From Carpediemonas membranifera (Eukaryota > Fornicata), in NCBI GenBank assembly GCA_019828565.1, contig JAHDYR010000067.1, positions 558,001 through 622,000 on the forward strand: DNA of 64,000 nucleotides, written 5' to 3'. Under the pieces are notes generated by a model. It searched no databases and was not told the origin of the DNA. It worked only from the letters and a program-made list of their open reading frames with translations. Below, in pieces: positions 59,703 through 64,000 of the stretch. Positions within the stretch are counted from its first letter, which is position 1; every line of letters begins with the position of its first letter. The translations under genes and the position numbers were made by a program.

Positions 59703-60081
59703 GTTATTCCTATTCTTATTGGATTGTAGTGCGAATTACCTTCTCGCAAATCACAGGAAAGCTGTAGAGTGACACGAACGTCATTAGACACGCTTTGGTA
59801 CTGACGCAATACGTACGTCATGTAATTCATGTAGTTCGAGCAATGAGTGCAAAATATGCTTGGTTGGGCAATACAGGCGATATCCACCACTTTGTGCGAC
59901 GTTTACAACTCACTGCATCACCGGCAGCGTCGTCCAATATTTCAAACGTTGTTGTCTGGCTCATCGACCAAGCGCCGTTGGAGAGGGGTTGATTCTTATT
60001 TTCCAGACTGTGGTGTCGACCAGAAGGCCCGCTTGAGCGAGTGGTAAATGGTTGAGAGACTTGGAGTGGGGTTGACTTCAT
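59703..60081. other. Spacer with duplicated 3' flank of copy L
   Basis: The last about 40 bases match the 3' flank of copy I. The rest shows nothing I can support. Confidence 0.45.
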
Positions 60082-61696
60082 TTATGAATCATACGGTTCG
60101 ACATCGATGGGAATGATGTCTTCCCACGATTCGGCCACCTCGCACTCGACCAGCTCAGCCACCCCATCTGCCTCACCCACCACCTTGAACCACTGGCCAG
60201 TTGAGTCGCAGAAGCGGAGGGGGTATCCATTGACCGCTATCGCCTCAATGGGGACTATAGTACGATTCTCATCCTCGTAATAGTGGGTGACACCCTCAGT
60301 GACCCAGATCATCCGACTAAAGGCGCTGAAGAACCGCTTAACCCTCTCTGGGAACCGGAGCGGGGTGGGTGTGAGGCACTTGTAGTCCCTGCGTTTTCCA
60401 GGCAGCAGGCCCGACTGGGCGATATGAGGGCGAACTCGACCAGCGAACAGCAGCTGGCGGCCACCGAGGAAGACGGTGAAAACAAATGCAGAAGTCATGA
60501 TCCGGTCGACCCAGAAGGGCAGGTCAACGAAGCCAGACATCCCATCATCGTGCCCGAGCCCCAACCGGCCACAATAGTTGCCCCCGCTGATCATCTGCCG
60601 ATCGCCCATTGAGAGGATGACAGTTGTTGCATTGAGCAGACCTGCATGCATGATGTGATCTGGGACAAAGCCAGACGGCACTGCTACTGGGTGGAAGAAG
60701 TAGTAGTTCTCCCGCTCGACTGGGCCGACGAAGCGCTCCGAAGCAGCGCCAGCCATGACAGTGCCGACCGGAGTGAGGATGAACGTCTGATATTCATATA
60801 TCGACACATCAGTCACCATCCTGTGCTTCTCCCAGAGGGGCAGGCTGGCCTCGAGCGCGGCGACCTTGGGGCAGGCGGGGAAGGTGAGGCGGGTCGGGTC
60901 GACGAACCCAGATGACTGGAACCCCAGCTGGCCAAACCCGTTCTGCCCCCAGCCCCACAGACCCTTGGGCGTCCTGGCGATGTGGCTAATCCTGTTGCTG
61001 TAGACCTCGAGGGCCCTGGGCATCCTGACCCTGGTGAGGGCGGTGTGGTTGGCAGTGTCGAGCATGAAGAGTCGGCCCATGTACATGCGATGGTGATAAG
61101 AGTTACCAGAGAATCTGCTCTGATAGCACTCGCCGTCCTTCTCGGCGACGTTCAGCGTGAAGAAGAACTTGCGGCAGAGGAACCAGAGGCACTTGGCCTC
61201 GGGGGCGATGACCTTGCGGATCTTGTCGTGCATCTCGGGATTGTGCGGCCACTCCTCTTGAGCCTCCTTCAGCACCCTGTCCTCGAGGTCGGGGTTGGCC
61301 CCGCCGCCCACCAGACACGCCCACACCGCGCCCTGGTTCAGCGTGTGCATGGCGACCGGGAGCTCCTCGCCATCCGCGAGCTCGATGTTCATGGACAGCG
61401 GGGGGCCGCTGGTGAGGTTCGAGCGGGCGCGGTCGAGGAGGGCTTGCGCGGACGGTTCAAGAGGGGGCAGCTTGGAGAGCGCGGCGAGGAGGGATTCGAG
61501 AGAAGGGGCGCTCGCTGGTATAGAAGTGCTCTTGTTGTTGTGGATCGAGGGCATCTGCTTCTTGAAGTGCCTGGAGTAGGCGCACTGGATCAAGGATGGG
61601 ATGTACCAGAAATGGAGGCCGTTACAACAAGCGAGGCGCGATATGCGGTGATCAGCGCATCTTTGATGGCAGATGGCGAGGAACTAGCGCTGCTCA
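60082..61696 (-). pseudogene. RCC1-like copy L (early frameshift; otherwise open)
   Basis: The family ATG is at 61696; the codon-31 shortening follows, then the frame is open for 503 codons to IDVEPYDS. Distinct variants: KKQMPSIHNNKSTS, block 3 SRFSGNSYHHRMYMG, MLDTANHTALTR, NRISHIARTPKGLWGWGQNG with FGQLGFQSSGF, SIYEYQTFILTP, and the hybrid LGHDDGMSGFVDLPFWVDRI. Block 2 equals that of copy J. Its 5' flank and the PH-LRR 3' end beyond it are the source-like copy of the duplication at 1684-2104. Confidence 0.8.
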
Positions 61697-62004
61697 TTGG
61701 TTTCAGCGCTCAGTTCGGTGGTTGCCAAATTCTGACTGCCGACTCGCCGACCGTCGACGCCAGCTGCGGTGTAGGGATGTGAGGCATGGCCATCGCAGTA
61801 GCTGACTCAGCAGCCATCTCGCTCGATCGAAAGGGCAATCCCACTATGTTGAGACGACAACTCCAAGAACGAGGCCCGTGGAAGGGTTGGCCCAAGACGC
61901 CCAGACCCTGGAAGAATGGCGAAGGAGACTAATAAAAGAACACCAGGCCTGCTATTTACCCTAGCCATCGTCCAGCCTTCATATAAACGAGCCGCCCGGC
62001 CCAC
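61697..62004. repeat. 5' flank of copy L, inverted duplicate of 1798-2104
   Basis: It lies between the PH-LRR stop and RCC1-like copy L. It contains the conserved family flank plus about 200 bases shared only with the copy at the left of the window. Confidence 0.8.
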
Positions 62005-63357
62005 TCACGACTCAGACCCGAAGACAATCTCCTCCACGGCCCACTTGCCTACAAGCTGGCTGATATACACCACCGCGTCTGCCGACCATCCCGCCATGGA
62101 GTCAAGCACGATCGAGTTCAACGACGGGGTTGAAGAGACAGAGTCGATAAACATGATGGCCGCCTCAGTGTTCAGCGTGTTCTTGCTGATGGCTAGATGC
62201 TCTAGCTTGGAGTCGGGCAGGCGTGTGGAGATGGTTATGATGTGGTCGGGAGTCAACCCGCAGTGGCTCAGGTCGAGTCGACGGAGAGGGACCGAACCAA
62301 GACAGTTGGCCAGTATCATCACCGTTGTAGCATCCATGCTGTTGCCAGCAAGAACAAGAGAAACCACGGGCAGGGTCTTGGCCTGGAGAGAGTTGATCAG
62401 ACCAGCAACAGTGCCTGTACCCATGGAACAGTACGATACATCCAGGTAGGACAACGGCGGGGGCGAGTCAGAAGTAGTCAGGCTCAGCATGAGCTCCATG
62501 CCGCCTTCCTGGAGGTCGTTGTGATTCAGGTCAAGTCGGGTCAAAGTCGGGTGTGACTGGATGGCTTTGCCGAGCATGCTGACTGCGGTTCGACTGACAC
62601 CGCAGTTTGAAAGAGTCAAATCAACTACAGTTCCGTTCTGTTGCATCATATCAGCGATAATCTGACATCCGATTTCACCAACCTCGACTGATGTCAACTC
62701 GATCTTGGTTATCCTCTGGCTGACTGCAAATGACCTCGCCAGGGCCTCCAGGTCCACAATATTAAGCCGATCGTCCTTGAGTGAGAAGGATGTGAGCTCG
62801 TTCTTGAGGAAATCAAGCACCTTGGGGTGGCACTCAGTCGCCGATTCGACTGCCTTGAGCCCCACCACGTTGTTCCTATACTCCATCTCGGCTATCTTTG
62901 ACCTAAGCGCGGAGTACCAGCCGGCCAGGGCGTCGGGGTCGGACTGGAGGCAGATCGTCTGCACGGTTGAGACTGTCGGGTCGAGAGTAAGCTCAATAGT
63001 GTCGCTTACTCTACCAACCATCGCTCCGGGCAGCGGGAGGCGCATGATGGCCTTGTCGCAGGCCTCGCTTCTGTAGAGCACGAGGGAATCGGCTTGGATC
63101 GTGCCAAACGCCCTTTTGGTCATCTTGGAGCGAATGCGGAGGTCGTAGTCAATCCATCCACTGTGATAAAGCGCATCATGACGGATTACAGGCCGCTGAG
63201 CGGCTGGAGGAGTGTCGTCGTCGGAGAAGTCATCGATGTTCTCTTCAATTTCATTGGCTGATGTGATTCCTAGATCATTACCATGAAATCCTCTACTCCA
63301 AACCTTTTGCTGGTCTGGATCGAGAAGAGATTCGCTAGCGTGGTTGCAAGCAAACAT
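62005..63357 (-). CDS. PH-domain and leucine-rich-repeat protein
   Basis: This is a 450-residue protein. After an acidic N-terminus (EENIDDFSDDDTPP), residues about 66-160 look like a pleckstrin-homology domain: HSGWIDYDLRIRSKMTKRAF, GTIQADSLVLYRS, a strand with IELTLDPTVSTVQTICLQSD and the closing PDALAGWYSALRSKI with the invariant Trp. From about 215 on there are ribonuclease-inhibitor-type leucine-rich repeats: VVDLTLSNCGVSRTAVSMLG, LTRLDLNHNDLQEGGMELML, LSYLDVSYCSMGTGTVAGLI, VVSLVLAGNSMDATTVMILA, LRRLDLSHCGLTPDHIITI, LEHLAISKNTLNTEAAIMFI. This order resembles CARMIL-type actin regulators, but it is shorter and I do not see a capping-protein site. It probably links membrane lipid to a protein complex. 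The last 37 codons are duplicated at 1684-1797. Confidence 0.85.
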   Translation of the reverse strand: MFACNHASESLLDPDQQKVWSRGFHGNDLGITSANEIEENIDDFSDDDTPPAAQRPVIRHDALYHSGWIDYDLRIRSKMTKRAFGTIQADSLVLYRSEACDKAIMRLPLPGAMVGRVSDTIELTLDPTVSTVQTICLQSDPDALAGWYSALRSKIAEMEYRNNVVGLKAVESATECHPKVLDFLKNELTSFSLKDDRLNIVDLEALARSFAVSQRITKIELTSVEVGEIGCQIIADMMQQNGTVVDLTLSNCGVSRTAVSMLGKAIQSHPTLTRLDLNHNDLQEGGMELMLSLTTSDSPPPLSYLDVSYCSMGTGTVAGLINSLQAKTLPVVSLVLAGNSMDATTVMILANCLGSVPLRRLDLSHCGLTPDHIITISTRLPDSKLEHLAISKNTLNTEAAIMFIDSVSSTPSLNSIVLDSMAGWSADAVVYISQLVGKWAVEEIVFGSES

Positions 63358-63508
63358 TCGAGCAGTTTTGGGTTGTTCTCAGCTCCACTGCCCCGCTAAC
63401 CGAGCCTCGATGCCTGGCGCATGGTGGAAAGTATCATGGGATTCTCGATGTTGGTGTGGCTCTCCGCCCGGCTCCCGCTTATGGAAGTTTATGATCATTT
63501 ACCATTTA
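63358..63508. other. Spacer between PH-LRR gene and copy M
   Basis: No gene. AAGTTTATGATCA is the 3'-flank remnant typical of the family. Confidence 0.4.
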
Positions 63509-64000
63509 TCACAGGGAATCGACGGGAATGAGGTCTTTCCACCTTCTAGGCGCCTCACACTTGATTATCTTTGGCATCTTCCGAACATACTCACCCACCA
63601 CCTTGAACCACTGGCCAGTTGAGTCGCAGAAGCGGAGGGGGTCTTCAACATTGAACGCTGTCGCCTCAATTGGAACCATGGTAAGATTCCCACGGTGGCA
63701 GTAGTGGGTGGCGCCCTCGGTCACCCAGACGATCTGACCATCATCGACCCAGAACCGCTTAACCCTCTCTGGGAACCGGAGCGGGGTGGCTGTGATGCAC
63801 TTGTCGCGTTCGCCGAAACCAGGCAGCAGGCCCGACTGGGCGATATGAAAGGGAACTTCGCCGGCGAAGAGCAGCTGGCGGCCGCTGAGGAAGACGGTGA
63901 AAAAACGAGTCTCTGAAGTGATGATCCGGTCGACCATGAAGGGCAGGTCAACGAAGCCAGACATCCCATCATCGTGCCCGAGCCCCAACCGGCCACAATA
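63509..64000 (-). CDS. RCC1-like copy M, 3' part only (continues past the window)
   Basis: The window ends inside this gene, at the YCGRLGLGHDD codons. The visible 160 residues are open: GMSGFVDLPFMVDRIITSET, FLSGRQLLFAGEVPFHIAQS, GLLPGFGERDKCITATPLRF, RFWVDDGQIVWVTEGATHYC, HRGNLTMVPIEATAFNVEDP, and a new tail VVGEYVRKMPKIIKCEAP with DLIPVDSL. It has variants not seen elsewhere (FMVDR, ETRFF, ATHYCHRGNLT, YVRKMPK), extending the set of alternative blocks. The stop is TGA or TAA-type without the usual PQS ending. Confidence 0.8.
   Translation of the reverse strand, partial: YCGRLGLGHDDGMSGFVDLPFMVDRIITSETRFFTVFLSGRQLLFAGEVPFHIAQSGLLPGFGERDKCITATPLRFPERVKRFWVDDGQIVWVTEGATHYCHRGNLTMVPIEATAFNVEDPLRFCDSTGQWFKVVGEYVRKMPKIIKCEAPRRWKDLIPVDSL

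Overview
This window is nuclear DNA from a compact, GC-rich protist. It encodes clearly eukaryotic proteins: eIF5B, 20S proteasome subunits beta5 and beta6, RNA polymerase I/III subunit RPAC1, MCM10, a USP7-type deubiquitinase, a mitotic cyclin, a reticulon-like protein and an FG nucleoporin. Five introns can be placed by protein continuity; they are only 28, 30, 31, 32 and 51 nt long, and three end in ACACAG. Short introns with an extended A-C-rich 3' splice site and AGTAAA/TGTAAA-type signals at stop codons recall Giardia and its free-living fornicate relatives (Carpediemonas-like organisms). That placement is an inference, not a proof. No tRNA, rRNA or CRISPR array was seen.

The dominant feature is a family of RCC1-like proteins of about 540 residues. 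There are twelve large copies or partial copies (A 2105, B 7037, C 12796, D 16337, E 19891, G 27304, H 34660, I 41568, J 48025, K 57186, L 60082, M 63509, the last cut by the window end), a 3' end fused to another gene (F, 23.5 kb) and at least two small remnants (24.4 and 41.2 kb). The copies share a near-constant framework but swap short internal blocks, several of them identical between distant loci. This looks like a combinatorial, gene-conversion-driven family. Some copies are intact (A, D, J); others carry frameshifts, some of which are shared between loci.

From 12.8 to 23.9 kb a unit of about 3.55 kb is repeated three times: an RCC1-like gene on the minus strand, head to head with a gene for a microbial-type poly(ADP-ribose) glycohydrolase. 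In all three units the glycohydrolase is cut by the tail of an RCC1-like gene; in the third it is joined in frame to it.

Between the RCC1-like copies lie single-copy genes on both strands: a ciliary-type hypothetical protein (0.8 kb), a secreted PqqL-like M16 peptidase (3.9-6.7), an FSH1 hydrolase and proteasome beta5 (9-10.5), an FG nucleoporin with 12 near-identical repeats (10.7-12.6), an acidic unknown (25-27), an LRR protein, a surface protein, proteasome beta6 and a small secreted protein (29-33.7), RPAC1 (36.5-37.7), MCM10 (39.6-41.1), a WD40 protein and eIF5B (43.4-47.6), USP7, reticulon-like, cyclin and THEM6-like genes (50-56.4), a coiled-coil protein (59.2) and a PH-LRR protein (62-63.4). 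A 5'-truncated copy of the PH-LRR 3' end lies at 1.7 kb, again next to an RCC1-like gene, in inverted orientation.

At 38.0-39.1 kb a 1.1-kb segment interrupts a dispersed repeat whose uninterrupted copy is at 32.6 kb. It carries the C-terminal half of a Fanzor/TnpB-type RNA-guided nuclease, with the zinc ribbon and last RuvC motif kept.
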